The notes: generated from the letters alone by a model not told the origin. 64,000 bases of DNA from JAKQDH01 sp029558835 (GCA_035356615.1 DAOQSN010000030.1:6428-70427), one strand, 5' to 3'. Positions 34,869-44,745 are shown, counted from the stretch's first letter. Numbers and translations are program-made.

Positions 34869-36155
34869 ATGAAGCTGTTCAGCCTGGAGACCTTCCGGCT
34901 TGGCTTGCGCAACCTGTTCCTGCACAAGCTGCGCTCGCTGCTCACGTCGCTGGGGATCATCTTCGGGGTCTCGGCCGTCATCTGCATGCTGTCCATCAGC
35001 GAGGGCGCCTCGGCCGACGAGCTGCGCATGATCCAGCTTCTGGGCACCCAGAACATCATCGTCAACTCGGTGAAGCCCCAACAGTCGAGCCAGGTGAGCC
35101 AGGGCTCCACCAACCTCGCCCAATACGGCATTGTCCAGGCCGACATCGACCTGTTGCGAGCGACGGTGCCCGGCATCCGGGAACTCGTCCCCCTCAAACT
35201 CGTCTCCTACGAGGCTTCCCGCGGTCAGAACCGCATGGACGCCAACGTCCTGGGGACCACCAACGGGTTCTTCGACGTCGTCAACGTCACGATCGCGCGG
35301 GGCCGCCCGCTCTCGGCCGTGGACGAACGCAACCGCGCCTGGGTCTGCGTCATCGGCAGCGAGGTGCGGCGCGAGTTGTTTCCGTTTGAAGACCCGATCG
35401 GGCAAACGCTGCTGGTCAGCCGGCTGCCCGCCTCCATCCCCTTCACGGTGGTGGGGGTGCTGGAGAGTGTGACGACGGCCGGGGCGCCGGCGCGGGGGGT
35501 CCAGGAGCGGAACCTCAACCGCGAGGTGTTCATCCCCCTGGCGGCCGCCCAATCCGCCTTCGGTGACCTCATCGTCCGCCGGCAGGCCGGCGCCCGCGAG
35601 ATCACCAAGATCCAGTACACGGGCATCTACGCGGCCGTCGATGAGCTGGACCATGTTCTTCCCGTGTCGGAGATGGTGAGGCGGGTTTTTGAACGGGGGC
35701 ACCCGGAGCTCGACTACGACATCCGCGTCCCCCTACGCGCCCTCCAGGTGGCCCAGCAGAAGAAGCGCAACAGCCAGTACATGCTCGGCTCGATCGCCAG
35801 CGTATCGCTGCTGGTGGGCGGCATCGGCATCATGAACATCATGCTGGCCAGCGTTACCGAGCGGACACGAGAGATCGGCATCCGCCGCGCCTTGGGCGCG
35901 CGTCAGCGTCACATCACCGTGCAGTTTCTCGTGGAGACCGTGGTGCTGACCTGCATCGGCGGGTGCGTGGGCGTCGTGTTTGGGGTGGGCGGCGCGTACG
36001 TGGTCAACCACTTGGCGAACTGGCCCACGAGCGTCCAGCCGTGGGCCATCGCGGTGAGTTTCGGCCTGTCCGTACTGGTGGGGATGTGCGCCGGCCTCTA
36101 TCCCGCCCGGGCTGCAGCGCGACTCGATCCGATTGAAGCCCTGCGGTATGAATAG
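34869..36155 (+). CDS. MacB-like ABC transporter permease (FtsX/MacB_PCD)
   Basis: The 428-residue protein has the MacB permease layout: an N-terminal helix (LLTSLGIIFGVSAVICMLSI) preceded by the amphipathic FRLGLRNLFLHKLRS, a periplasmic core domain (about residues 45-290), and three C-terminal helices. The latter carry the motifs GIGIMNIMLASVTERTREIGIRRALGA and YPARAAARLDPIEALRYE. Such permeases couple ATPase movements to periplasmic work or export. No partner ATPase or fusion protein gene adjoins it, so its partners must be encoded elsewhere. Confidence 0.9.
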   Translation: MKLFSLETFRLGLRNLFLHKLRSLLTSLGIIFGVSAVICMLSISEGASADELRMIQLLGTQNIIVNSVKPQQSSQVSQGSTNLAQYGIVQADIDLLRATVPGIRELVPLKLVSYEASRGQNRMDANVLGTTNGFFDVVNVTIARGRPLSAVDERNRAWVCVIGSEVRRELFPFEDPIGQTLLVSRLPASIPFTVVGVLESVTTAGAPARGVQERNLNREVFIPLAAAQSAFGDLIVRRQAGAREITKIQYTGIYAAVDELDHVLPVSEMVRRVFERGHPELDYDIRVPLRALQVAQQKKRNSQYMLGSIASVSLLVGGIGIMNIMLASVTERTREIGIRRALGARQRHITVQFLVETVVLTCIGGCVGVVFGVGGAYVVNHLANWPTSVQPWAIAVSFGLSVLVGMCAGLYPARAAARLDPIEALRYE

Positions 36156-36718
36156 GGCTTCTCTAAGTCACGCATCACTCGAATCCTGCCGTGCGGCCAT
36201 GCGGCATTGAGCTTAATGCGGACGCATTCTGTTTGGGGTGCCGGGCAGTCTTCCGTGGTGCTCTGGAGAGCGTAAATCGAGCTTCCGCAGGCCGCAAAGG
36301 CCCATCTCGGGCCGTAAGCGCCCCAATCAGAACACCCGAAGAGCACATTCATCGGCCCGGCCGCACTATTCCGAGAATTGCCGCTGATATTCAGTGCCGC
36401 GGTATGTCCAGCGCGTGTCCTTACATGGTTAGAGGACATGATGGCGACTGCGGCAACCGGGCTTTGGCATCGCCATGCTCCGGTTCGTATACTTGGGGGT
36501 GAATCGGTCCCCCCGATGATACGCATCTCCTCGGTGCTCGGCCTGACGGAAAGTACGGCGTGAGTCGATTTCACGCTGTGCGAGTGCAAAACCGAGTCGG
36601 CGGCGCTGCTGAGCGGCGAGCCGGCTCCTGCAAGGCGTCGCGGACGTGGTCAGTTGCGCACGGCCGGACCTTGCAGTGCCACGGCCACGGGTAGGAGTCC
36701 CGAAGGGGGGTGAACGAA
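36156..36718. other. Gene-free spacer upstream of the sigma factor gene
   Basis: These 563 bp contain no credible gene; the longest minus-strand frame (ending at 36098) overlaps the permease gene and has no family features. The base composition is slightly less GC-rich than the flanks. The promoter of the sigma factor gene must lie here. A strong ribosome-binding site (AAGGGGGG) is at 36703-36710. Confidence 0.4.
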
Positions 36719-37708
36719 ATGTCGGCCCATCTGACAAAAGAGGCGTACAGGACGCCGGCCTCGCCCGCCGCGTCGGTCGCCCAACCGCGCGCCGGCGAGG
36801 TGATCCACCTGCTTCCCGTAGAGGACCAGGTTCTGTTGACGCGGCTGCTTACCGAGCCGATGGAGTACGTGGACCACCCGCGGTTTGCGTTGCCGAGCGT
36901 TGAGATTGACCTTTTCGGCGCGCGAGCCGAGTTGGTCGGCGAGCAGGCGAGCCGCTTCGCGGAGCCGCCGTCGGTACTGGACCGGAACCGGGCGGCGAAG
37001 GGCGTGCCCACGCTTTCACCGGCAGACGAGCAACTGATGTTCATGCGGTTCAACTACGCTCGTCGCCAGGTGGGCCTGTTGCTGAAGCAGTGGCCGGGCA
37101 AGTCGCTGACGCTGCGTCAGGCCCGTCATGCGGTCGCCTGGGGACGGCGGGTGCTGGAGGCCCGCAGCAGCATCGTGCAGGCGAACATGCCGCTGGTGCT
37201 GGCGATGGCCAAGCGGACGCGGCTGGCGGGGATCGACTTCAGCGAGCTGATCAGCGAGGGCAACCTGGCGCTGTTGCGGAGCGTGGAGAAGTTCGATTGC
37301 GCCCGCGGCTACAAGTTCAGCACCTACTCGTGCCGGGCGATCCTCAAGAGTTTCTCGCGGGTGGCCATGCGGGCCAGCCGATATCGCGGCTACTTCCCCA
37401 CCGAGTTCGACGCCAACCGGGAGCGCAGTGACCACGTGGCCGAGAGGCGCGACGACGTGGAACGCGACTGCGTGGACGAGCTGAAGGAGATTCTGCTGCG
37501 GAACCTGGCGGGGTTGAGCGAAGTCGAGCAGACGGTGATTCAGGAGCGTTTCGCCCTGGTGCCCAACGGCTCCGGCAAGCCGACGGCGAAGACGCTGGAG
37601 GAAGTCGGACACCTGATCGGAGTGACGAAAGAGCGGGTGCGGCAGATTCAGAACAAGGCGCTGCGGAAGATCCGCCTGACTCTGGAAGGCCGGTATCTGG
37701 CCGCGTGA
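36719..37708 (+). CDS. Sigma-70 family RNA polymerase sigma factor
   Basis: In the 329-residue protein region 2 is clear: VQANMPLVLAMAKR, then FSELISEGNLALLRSVEKFD and GYKFSTYSCRAILKSFSR (about residues 155-220), the core-binding and -10-recognition helices. Region 4 at the C-terminus (TLEEVGHLIGVTKERVRQIQ then NKALRKIR) is the -35-binding HTH. The first 90 residues are unusual and Pro/Ala-rich. The family resembles RpoD/SigB-like group 2-3 factors abundant in planctomycetes. No anti-sigma gene is adjacent. The ATG at 36719, nine bases after AAGGGGGG, is preferred over a GTG three codons earlier. Confidence 0.88.
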   Translation: MSAHLTKEAYRTPASPAASVAQPRAGEVIHLLPVEDQVLLTRLLTEPMEYVDHPRFALPSVEIDLFGARAELVGEQASRFAEPPSVLDRNRAAKGVPTLSPADEQLMFMRFNYARRQVGLLLKQWPGKSLTLRQARHAVAWGRRVLEARSSIVQANMPLVLAMAKRTRLAGIDFSELISEGNLALLRSVEKFDCARGYKFSTYSCRAILKSFSRVAMRASRYRGYFPTEFDANRERSDHVAERRDDVERDCVDELKEILLRNLAGLSEVEQTVIQERFALVPNGSGKPTAKTLEEVGHLIGVTKERVRQIQNKALRKIRLTLEGRYLAA

Positions 37709-37913
37709 GTGCGGACCGGCCCGTCACTGCAGCCCGCGGAGACGCAGACGGCACGCAACTCTGGTGATCGCCACACTTTCCGTGGCGCGACGACGGTCCG
37801 CGAGGACGCGGGCGTCGGCCCCGGGCTCAGAAGGGTTGACGATCATCAGTGGAAGATACCTCCCCTGACCGGCGGTGAGTGGCCGCCCGGCGCGACAGTG
37901 GTCCTATATCCGA

Positions 37914-37946
37914 GCCCCGGCGCGTGTACGTGCCGGGGCGTTCTTG
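37914..37946 (+). terminator. Likely intrinsic terminator after the sigma factor gene
   Basis: GCCCCGGC (37914-37921) and GCCGGGGC (37932-37939) form a perfect eight-base stem with a ten-base loop, followed by GTTCTTGT, a modest T-rich tail. It sits about 205 bp after the sigma factor stop and 100 bp before the end of the convergent TPR gene, a suitable place for termination. Confidence 0.5.
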
Positions 37947-38043
37947 TATGCGCCGGCGGAGGCGAGCATCACGCCGACACCTCGCCGCGCCGGTAGCATC
38001 ATGGTGCCGTCGTCAACGACCACGTCGCCCGCGGGGGGGCACG

Positions 38044-40668
38044 CTACGGGGCGGCCGGGAGTTGCGCGCGCAGGTCGTCGGCGTATGCCCGGCATGGCGG
38101 GGACGTGCTGATGGCGTCGGCGCCGAGTTCGAGCATTTGGCGTGCGATATCCACCTGCCCGCCGGCGAGCAGCAGACGGGCGGCCAGGCAGTACGTCCAG
38201 GGCAATTCAGGGCGCTGCTCCTGGGTGAAACCCAGGGCGAACAGCAATTGCCGGCGTGCTTCGGCGCCAGCGGGGCCGGTCGCGCACACGGCCTCGACGT
38301 GGGCAACGGCGTCGTCGTGGCGTCGTCCGCGCAGCGCCACGAGGGCGAGCGTGCCGTGGGCGAGCGGCGCGGCAACGACCTCACTCAGCAGGGCGTTGGC
38401 GGCCTGGACGGCGGGGGCAGGCAGCCCGGCCAAGGCCTGGGACCAAGCCAGGTACGCGCGGGCCTCTACGCAGCCGGGGAAACGCGTCAACACGTCCGCC
38501 CACAACGCCACGCAGGGCTCGAATCGGCCATTCTCGAGGAAAGCAGCGTGATAGATGAGCGCCCGGTTGAGGGCGGCCGTCACGGCTTGCGGATCGCGCC
38601 GGAGCGCTTCTTCGTAGACGGCAAGGGCGTCGGCGGTGCGACCCAGGGTCTGATAGGCCACGCCGAGGTTGACGCGAGCGGCCGAGTGTTCCGGCATCCA
38701 GTCAAGCAGGCGTTCGAGGCGATCAGCGGCTGCTTGCGCTGCTGCGGTCGTACCGAGCCCCAGGTCCAACTCCGCGAGACCGAGGCTGGCGGGCACCTCG
38801 TAGGGGTTGCTTTGCAGTGCCTGTTCGTAGACGGCGCGGGCGTCGGCGAGGCGACCGACGCGGCGGTACAGGTCGGCAAGGCGAATGAGCACGGGGTTGT
38901 TGGTGGGCGCGAGCGTGACGGCGGTTTCGTACAGAGGCAGGGCCTCGGCGATCCGCCCGGCTTCCTCAAAAAAGTGGGCCAGGCGGTAGTACGCCAGCGG
39001 GTTGCGCGGGTCCGTGTCGAGCGCCTGGGTAAGAGCCGCCTCGGCCTCGGCCAGGCGACCGCGGCGCCATTCCGCCAGGCCGACGAGTTGATAGACCTTG
39101 CCCTCGAGAATGACGTCGGCGCGAGGCAGCTCCCGCCGGGCCAAGTCGATCGCCTGGACGTAGTACTGCTCCGCGCCCGCGGCATCGCCGGCGGTCTCGG
39201 CCGCCTTGCCCGCGTTGTAGTACGCCCAAGCCATGCGCTCGTATACCTGCGGCAGGTCGGGGTTGAGCTGCGCGATGCGCGTGGTCTTCAGAATGGCGCT
39301 GTCGTAGAACGAGCCGACGTGCCAGCTTGTGAGCAGAGCCGCAACGAGCAGGGCGAGACCGGCCACGCGCGGCACGAAGCGGCGTGCGGTCGAAGCGGCA
39401 TGCTCGAACCAGCGTGCGTGGGCAGCGCGGAGCATGACGGCCGAGGCCCATAACAGACCGATAATCGGCAAGTACATGTAGCGATCGGCGGCCAGGATGT
39501 TCCGCGCGGGGACGATGGGCAGCGTCGCGGCGATGGCCGCGCAGAACCAGAGCACGCCCAAACGGACCCCGAGCCACCTCCAAGCCGCCCAGGTCAACCC
39601 GATGGCCGCGGGAACGAGCACCAGCAGCGTCGGCGTCGTGAGCAGGTCCGCCCAGTACACCACCGGCGGGGCGTGGTACCAGGCGGCCAAGCCGCGGGGC
39701 CAGACGAAGTGCTGCACGTACCACGCCAGGGAAAGCAGCACGCGGACGACGCGAGGCCCGTGGAGGTGCTCGGCTCCGCCGGCAAACATCTCCGCCTCGG
39801 CCGTGGACCAGATGTTGACGACGGCGAAGGCACCCGTCACCGCGGCATACACCGCCCACGCCAGCCAGAGACGGCGGGTGGACCTCGGCATGCCCGGTAG
39901 AGACCCTCTCCCCCCTGGGGGAGAGGGCAGCGTGAGGGGGGATGCCACTGCGGTCCCGCCCTCCGTCGGACGCTTCCCGGCAGGAAGGCCGAGCAGGTCG
40001 CGAATTCTCAGCCCGCGTGCCAGGGGCACCATCAGCAGGAGCACCGGCAACTCGACGCGGACTTTGCTGGCACCGCATGCTAGGACGAACAGCAGCGTCA
40101 GCCCCGCCCAGCGCCAACCGCCATGTTCCAGGAACCGAGCCCACGTCAACAGCGCTGCGACCGCGAACAGCGTCGACATGAGCATCATGCGGCCGTTGAT
40201 CCAGGCGACTACTTCGACCTGCAAGGGGTGCAGAGCGAAGAGCAAACCGCCGATCAGGGCAACACGCTCATCTCGACTGAGGCAACGCAACAGGCGCCAG
40301 ACCAGGACGGCGTTGGCAGCATGGAGCAGGATGTTGGTCAGGTGAAACAGCCACGCTCCGGATTGCGGGTCGCGGGGGTCGAAGAGGTCCAGGCGGTAGG
40401 CCAGCCAGAACTCGCCGGAGAAGCTCAGCAGCGGCAGCGGCTGGTACAGGTCGCGGTGAACGATCTTGAACAGCGCCAGGGCGTGCGACCAGGACGGGTG
40501 GTTGACCAGCACGTGGTTGAGGGCGAGTTGGTAGTCGTCCCCGCCGACGAAGCCGCCGCCGATGGTGGGCAACCCCATCGCCAGAGCGGCCAGGCCCACG
40601 ACCAGGCCCGCAGGGCGCAGAAAGCGCGGAGGAGTGCAGGCGTTACGTTTTGGCGTTACACCGGTCAT
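38044..40668 (-). CDS. GT-C-like multi-pass membrane protein with TPR domain (TMTC-like)
   Basis: The 874-residue product has an N-terminal half with about ten transmembrane helices and GT-C-type features: a GGDDY motif in the first loop (FVGGDDYQLALNHVLVNH) and the helix HLTNILLHAANAVLVWRLL, a hallmark of TMTC-like proteins. From about residue 490 on are at least eight TPR-like repeats (e.g. PLAYYRLAHFFEEAGRIAEA). Such proteins are candidate lipid-linked sugar transferases acting outside the membrane; the substrate is unknown. The start at 40668 is chosen because upstream sequence is not protein-like. About residues 233-259, including SPLTLPSPPGGRGS, are encoded by a CTCTCCC-family repeat. 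Confidence 0.85.
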   Translation of the reverse strand: MTGVTPKRNACTPPRFLRPAGLVVGLAALAMGLPTIGGGFVGGDDYQLALNHVLVNHPSWSHALALFKIVHRDLYQPLPLLSFSGEFWLAYRLDLFDPRDPQSGAWLFHLTNILLHAANAVLVWRLLRCLSRDERVALIGGLLFALHPLQVEVVAWINGRMMLMSTLFAVAALLTWARFLEHGGWRWAGLTLLFVLACGASKVRVELPVLLLMVPLARGLRIRDLLGLPAGKRPTEGGTAVASPLTLPSPPGGRGSLPGMPRSTRRLWLAWAVYAAVTGAFAVVNIWSTAEAEMFAGGAEHLHGPRVVRVLLSLAWYVQHFVWPRGLAAWYHAPPVVYWADLLTTPTLLVLVPAAIGLTWAAWRWLGVRLGVLWFCAAIAATLPIVPARNILAADRYMYLPIIGLLWASAVMLRAAHARWFEHAASTARRFVPRVAGLALLVAALLTSWHVGSFYDSAILKTTRIAQLNPDLPQVYERMAWAYYNAGKAAETAGDAAGAEQYYVQAIDLARRELPRADVILEGKVYQLVGLAEWRRGRLAEAEAALTQALDTDPRNPLAYYRLAHFFEEAGRIAEALPLYETAVTLAPTNNPVLIRLADLYRRVGRLADARAVYEQALQSNPYEVPASLGLAELDLGLGTTAAAQAAADRLERLLDWMPEHSAARVNLGVAYQTLGRTADALAVYEEALRRDPQAVTAALNRALIYHAAFLENGRFEPCVALWADVLTRFPGCVEARAYLAWSQALAGLPAPAVQAANALLSEVVAAPLAHGTLALVALRGRRHDDAVAHVEAVCATGPAGAEARRQLLFALGFTQEQRPELPWTYCLAARLLLAGGQVDIARQMLELGADAISTSPPCRAYADDLRAQLPAAP
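39895..39940. repeat. CTCTCCC-family hairpin repeat in frame in the TPR membrane protein gene
   Basis: CCCTCTCCCCCCTGGGGGAG then AGGG (39904-39927) is a 10-base perfect stem, followed by CAGCGTGAGGGGGGATGCC, the conserved flank of the family. It encodes part of a loop between two transmembrane helices, and the reading frame continues on both sides. Confidence 0.78.
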
Positions 40669-41180
40669 GGGACAATCTCGCGGCCCCGCTCCGTTGCCGG
40701 CCGGTCGCGCGCCACCGCCGTCACGGGTACGCCGGGCATTGTACCCGCAGCGACGAGGGTGGGCACGGAACCGCGTGCAGCCGGGTGTGGCTGGCCATGC
40801 TGAATGGGTCCACGCAAATGGGAAACCGGGAGGGCGATCTCGCAGCAGCGGGCCGGCGCCGGTTCCTCGACAGGCCGGGCCGTCGACACGCTTCAACTCT
40901 CGAGTGGGGCCGGGACATGGGGTCGGGGGTGCGTACGAGTCTTGGAGCCGGGCGTGCGAGGGATACAGGGCACCCCTCTGACCACCGGCCAGCGCGGGCC
41001 GGCGCCCACGGCGTTGAACAGCGACGGACGCGAAGGTCGCAGGATATCGGAACGCTGAATGACCCTGCAGGATTCCGCGACGCAATCAGACTACGGGCCT
41101 GCTCCGCTTGCTGCCGAGTGTCAAAGGCAGCCCGCGCGGTGCGGCGAGACCGTCATGGTCGCACCGCGGCGCACGGTCGT
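40669..41180. other. Gene-free spacer
   Basis: These 512 bp separate the TPR protein gene from rpsR (both minus strand). Frames here have no recognisable protein features. The promoter of the TPR protein gene is expected at the left side. Nothing else stands out. Confidence 0.4.
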
Positions 41181-41471
41181 TCAGGTTCCGCTGTACGGCA
41201 ACAGGGCAAGATAGCGGGCGCGCTTGATGGCCCGCTTGAGGGCTTCCTGCTCCTGGGCGCTGGTGCCGGCGCGCTTGCGCGACATCAGCTTGCTGCTGGT
41301 GGTGAGGAACTTGCGCAGCAGATCGAGCTCCTTGTAGTCAATCGGGCAGAAGCTCACGCGCTCATGCAAACCCCGGCGGAAGCGCTGCCCGCCTGCCCGA
41401 ACGCCACGTGCGCGCCCCTGCGCGTCGGCAACGGCCACCTGCCCAACCAGTTCGCTCTCTACGTCAGCCAT
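41181..41471 (-). CDS. rpsR: 30S ribosomal protein S18
   Basis: A 96-residue protein with the S18 core FCPIDYKELDLLRKFLTTSS, KLMSRKRAGTSAQEQEALKR and AIKRARYLALLPYS. S18 binds the 30S platform with S6. The first 45 residues are an unusual extension compared with typical 75-80 residue S18. The start at 41471 has AGAGGAAA seven bases upstream. Usual neighbours rpsF, ssb and rplI are absent; here it stands with a Trm112-like gene. Confidence 0.92.
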   Translation of the reverse strand: MADVESELVGQVAVADAQGRARGVRAGGQRFRRGLHERVSFCPIDYKELDLLRKFLTTSSKLMSRKRAGTSAQEQEALKRAIKRARYLALLPYSGT

Positions 41472-41508
41472 GAGGTTTCCTCTAAGCACGGCCGGTTGCC
41501 GCCCGCGC

Positions 41509-41739
41509 TTAAGTTTGCGGCGATCGCCCGCGTCGCGCCCGTGCCAGCACCCGCTCCAACTCCATTCGTTCCACGTCCTGGGCCTCCTCGATCAACAGGA
41601 CCGGGATGCCGTCGCGAATCGGGTACCGCCGGGGCGCATTCATGTCCATCGAGTACAGCCAGTCGCCCTCCTGCACAAGCGGCACCCGCGCAATCGGGCA
41701 GCGGAGGATGCCCAGCAACTCGGGGTCGATTCCTGCCAT
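41509..41739 (-). CDS. Trm112-like (UPF0434) small protein
   Basis: A 76-residue protein that begins AGIDPELLGILRCPIARVPL and continues YSMDMNAPRRYPIRDGIPVL, the Trm112/YcaR pattern. In eukaryotes and archaea Trm112 activates tRNA and protein methyltransferases; bacterial members are less understood. Of the Cys residues that form a zinc knuckle in many homologues only one is visible, so zinc binding is doubtful. The longer upstream frame is antisense to the aconitase leader and was not used. It lies 37 bp before rpsR and is probably co-transcribed with it. Confidence 0.8.
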   Translation of the reverse strand: MAGIDPELLGILRCPIARVPLVQEGDWLYSMDMNAPRRYPIRDGIPVLLIEEAQDVERMELERVLARARRGRSPQT

Positions 41740-41941
41740 CGCCTGCACGCCTGTGTGCCCATCCCGCGGCCGGCGGGTCTTGCCCGATCCGCCTGCCGGA
41801 GCCCCGCATATTACAGCCGCCCGGTCGGGCCGGCAAGGGGGCGGTTTGACGCTCCGCTGCAGGACCTCTACAGTCCGTAGGACGCCGGCGGCCGGCCGGC
41901 GTGTGCACTCTGCCTCGGGACCCTGCAACGAGGATCACCGC

Positions 41942-44662
41942 ATGATGACCCGCCAACGCGACTCGAACCCATTTGGCGCCAGCCGCACGCTGCGTACCGC
42001 GGGCGGGAATCTGCTCGTATACAGCCTACCTGCCTTGGCTGACGCCGGCATCATCCGGGCCCCTGATCTCCCACGTTCGATCCTGGTTCTCCTGGAGAGC
42101 GTCATCCGCAACTTGAATATTGCCAGTGTCACGGAGAGTGATGTACGGAATCTGGCGAGTTGGGACGCTCGCGCGGTGCCGGCGACCGAGGTGCCCTTCC
42201 TGCCTGCCCGGGTGTTGCTCCAGGACTTCACTGGGGTACCGGCCGTCGTGGACCTGGCGGCCATGCGGGACGCCATGACTGAGCTCGGCGGCGACCCTCG
42301 GCGCATCAACCCGCTGGTTCCCGTGGACCTAGTGATCGACCACTCGGTTCAAGTAGACGCGTTCGGTAGTGCAGAGGCATTAGGCATCAACACGGACCTG
42401 GAGTTTGTCCGCAACGCGGAGCGGTACGAACTGCTGCGCTGGGGCCAGCGCGCGCTGCGCAACTTCCGTGTCGTCCCGCCCGGTATGGGTATCTGCCACC
42501 AGGTCAACCTCGAGTACCTCGCGGCTGTGGTGGTCAACCGGGAAGTCGAGGGGAGGCGCGTGGCGTTTCCGGACACCCTGGTGGGGACGGACAGCCACAC
42601 CACGATGGTCAACGGCTTGGGGGTGGTCGGGTGGGGCGTGGGGGGCATCGAGGCCGAGGCGGTCATGCTCGGCCAGCCGCTGTACATGCTGATGCCCGAG
42701 GTCGTCGGCTTCCGCCTTACCGGTCAGCTTCCGGAGGGCGCCACCGCCACCGATCTGGTGCTGACCGTCACCCAGATGCTGCGTCTACAGGGTGTCGTGG
42801 GCAAGTTTGTCGAGTTCTACGGTTCCGGCCTTTCCAGCATGAGCCTCGCTGACCGGGCAACCATTGCCAACATGGCGCCGGAGTACGGCGCGACGCTGGG
42901 CTTCTTCCCGGTCGACGCGGAGACGCTGGACTACTTGCGCCGGACCGGGCGGCCCGCGGAGCAGGTGGACTTGGTCGAGCGTTACACGAAGGAGCAGGGG
43001 CTCTTCCGGACGGACGCTGACCCCGACCCGCAATTCAGCGACACCCTGGACCTGGACCTGGCGACCGTGCAGCCAAGCCTGGCCGGTCCGAAACGGCCTC
43101 AGGATCGCGTCCTTCTCCGCGAGATGAAGAAGTCTTTCTCGACGGCCCTGCGCGCCCCGCTGAGTGAACGCGGTTTCGCGCTGAAGGAGCAGGAACTCAC
43201 GCACGAGGGCACGATAACGACCGCCGGGAAGTCCGCAACCGTTGGGCACGGCACGGTCGTGATCGCGGCGATTACGAGCTGTACGAACACGTCGAACCCG
43301 GCGGTGATGCTGGCGGCCGGGTTGCTGGCCAAGAAGGCATGCGCGCGCGGCTTGCGCGTCAAGCCGCACGTGAAGACGAGCCTGGCCCCCGGCTCGCCGG
43401 TCGTCAGCCAGTACCTGCGTGAGGCGGGGCTGACGCCGTACCTGGAACAACTCGGCTTCCACCACGTCGGCTACGGCTGCACGACCTGCATCGGCAACAG
43501 CGGTCCGCTGCCGGAGCCGGTGGCGGAGGCGATTCGGCAGCATGACCTCGTGGTGGCGGCCGTGCTGAGCGGCAACCGCAACTTCGAGGGGCGCATTCAT
43601 CCGCTCGTGCGTGCCAACTACCTGGCCTCGCCGCCGCTGGTGGTCGCGTATGCGCTGGCGGGCACCGTCCATATCGACCTCACCACGGAGCCGCTGGGCA
43701 CGGACGAGCGGGGCCGACCCGTGTACCTGCATGACGTCTGGCCCCGCCAGGCGGAGGTCCACGAGGCGGTCAACCGTTTCGTCAAGCCCGAGCAGTTCCA
43801 CACCCAGTATGCGCACGTCTTCTCGGGCAGCGCTGCCTGGCAGCGCCTGCGGTGCCCCTCGGGTGACACCTACGCCTGGGATGCCGCGAGCACCTACGTG
43901 CAGAAGCCGCCGTTTTTCGAGGGGCTGAGGCGGGAGGCGGCTGCTCCGACGCCCATCTGCGGGGCACGGGTGCTGGTGATGCTGGGCGATTCGGTGACGA
44001 CGGACCACATCTCGCCCGCCGGCTCGATCCACCCGGATTCCCCGGCCGGGCAGTACTTGCAGGAACACGGCGTAACGCCGGGCAACTTCAACAGCTACGG
44101 CGCCCGGCGTGGCAACGATCGCGTGATGACCCGCGGCACCTTCGCCAACATCCGTTTGCGGAACCTGCTGGTGCCTGGCAGCGAGGGCGGCGTCACGGTG
44201 CACCTGCCGTCCGGCACGCAGATGTCCGTCTTCGATGCCGCCCAGCGCTACCGCGCGGAGGGCACGCCGCTGCTGGTTGTGGCCGGTAAGGAGTACGGCA
44301 CCGGCTCCTCCCGTGACTGGGCGGCCAAGGGTACGCTGCTGCTCGGCGTGCGCGCCGTGCTCGCGGAAAGCTACGAACGCATCCACCGCAGCAACCTGGT
44401 GGGGATGGGCGTGCTGCCCCTGCAATTCCGCGCGGGACAGGACCGGGCGTCGCTAGGCATCACGGGGCGCGAGCTGTTTGACGTACCTCCGATCAGCGAG
44501 GACTTCCGGCCGCGCCAGGAGTTGCAGCTCATCGTCACCGATCCGCGGACCGGCGTCAGCCGCAAGGTGGCCTGTCAATGCCGGTTGGATACGCCCGTGG
44601 AAGTGGACTATTACCGCCAGGGTGGGATTCTCCCCGCGGTGCTGCGCCGCCTGCTCGCGTAG
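41942..44662 (+). CDS. acnA: Aconitate hydratase A
   Basis: The 906-residue enzyme interconverts citrate and isocitrate in the TCA cycle. The 4Fe-4S ligands are C447 (SCTNTS), C513 and C516 (GYGCTTCIGNSGPL). The N-terminal VDHS-type motif (VIDHSVQVDAFG), VGTDSHTTMVNGLGV, and the C-terminal swivel domain with YGTGSSRDWAAKG are intact, and length is normal for AcnA. Two adjacent ATGs exist; that at 41942, nine bases after GAGG, is taken. The frame is open upstream but antisense to the Trm112-like gene there. Confidence 0.95.
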   Translation: MMTRQRDSNPFGASRTLRTAGGNLLVYSLPALADAGIIRAPDLPRSILVLLESVIRNLNIASVTESDVRNLASWDARAVPATEVPFLPARVLLQDFTGVPAVVDLAAMRDAMTELGGDPRRINPLVPVDLVIDHSVQVDAFGSAEALGINTDLEFVRNAERYELLRWGQRALRNFRVVPPGMGICHQVNLEYLAAVVVNREVEGRRVAFPDTLVGTDSHTTMVNGLGVVGWGVGGIEAEAVMLGQPLYMLMPEVVGFRLTGQLPEGATATDLVLTVTQMLRLQGVVGKFVEFYGSGLSSMSLADRATIANMAPEYGATLGFFPVDAETLDYLRRTGRPAEQVDLVERYTKEQGLFRTDADPDPQFSDTLDLDLATVQPSLAGPKRPQDRVLLREMKKSFSTALRAPLSERGFALKEQELTHEGTITTAGKSATVGHGTVVIAAITSCTNTSNPAVMLAAGLLAKKACARGLRVKPHVKTSLAPGSPVVSQYLREAGLTPYLEQLGFHHVGYGCTTCIGNSGPLPEPVAEAIRQHDLVVAAVLSGNRNFEGRIHPLVRANYLASPPLVVAYALAGTVHIDLTTEPLGTDERGRPVYLHDVWPRQAEVHEAVNRFVKPEQFHTQYAHVFSGSAAWQRLRCPSGDTYAWDAASTYVQKPPFFEGLRREAAAPTPICGARVLVMLGDSVTTDHISPAGSIHPDSPAGQYLQEHGVTPGNFNSYGARRGNDRVMTRGTFANIRLRNLLVPGSEGGVTVHLPSGTQMSVFDAAQRYRAEGTPLLVVAGKEYGTGSSRDWAAKGTLLLGVRAVLAESYERIHRSNLVGMGVLPLQFRAGQDRASLGITGRELFDVPPISEDFRPRQELQLIVTDPRTGVSRKVACQCRLDTPVEVDYYRQGGILPAVLRRLLA

Positions 44663-44716
44663 GGCGGGCTCTGCCCGCCGCGAGGGCCGACCACGACAAG
44701 GCGGGTGGAACCCGCC
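44663..44716. terminator. Two hairpins between convergent acnA and HD-GYP genes
   Basis: GGCGGGCTCTGCCCGCC (44663-44679) and GGCGGGTGGAACCCGCC (44700-44716) are perfect seven-base stems with three-base loops. They lie in an 83-bp gap between convergent stops, so they could end transcription in both directions. Neither has a T tract, and similar hairpin pairs elsewhere suggest they may equally be dispersed repeats. Confidence 0.45.
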
Positions 44717-44745
44717 CAACGGGTCGATGTCGCGGAAGGGCGGCG

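Noticed and set aside
36098..36589. 163-codon minus-strand frame upstream of the sigma factor
   Set aside because: It overlaps the permease gene end, has no family features and no ribosome-binding site.
37879..39453. Plus-strand frame opposite the TPR protein
   Set aside because: Antisense shadow; the TPR pattern and membrane helices lie on the minus strand.
41606..41941. Upstream open extension of aconitase
   Set aside because: It overlaps the Trm112-like gene on the other strand and is not found in aconitases; the ATG at 41942 fits the family start.
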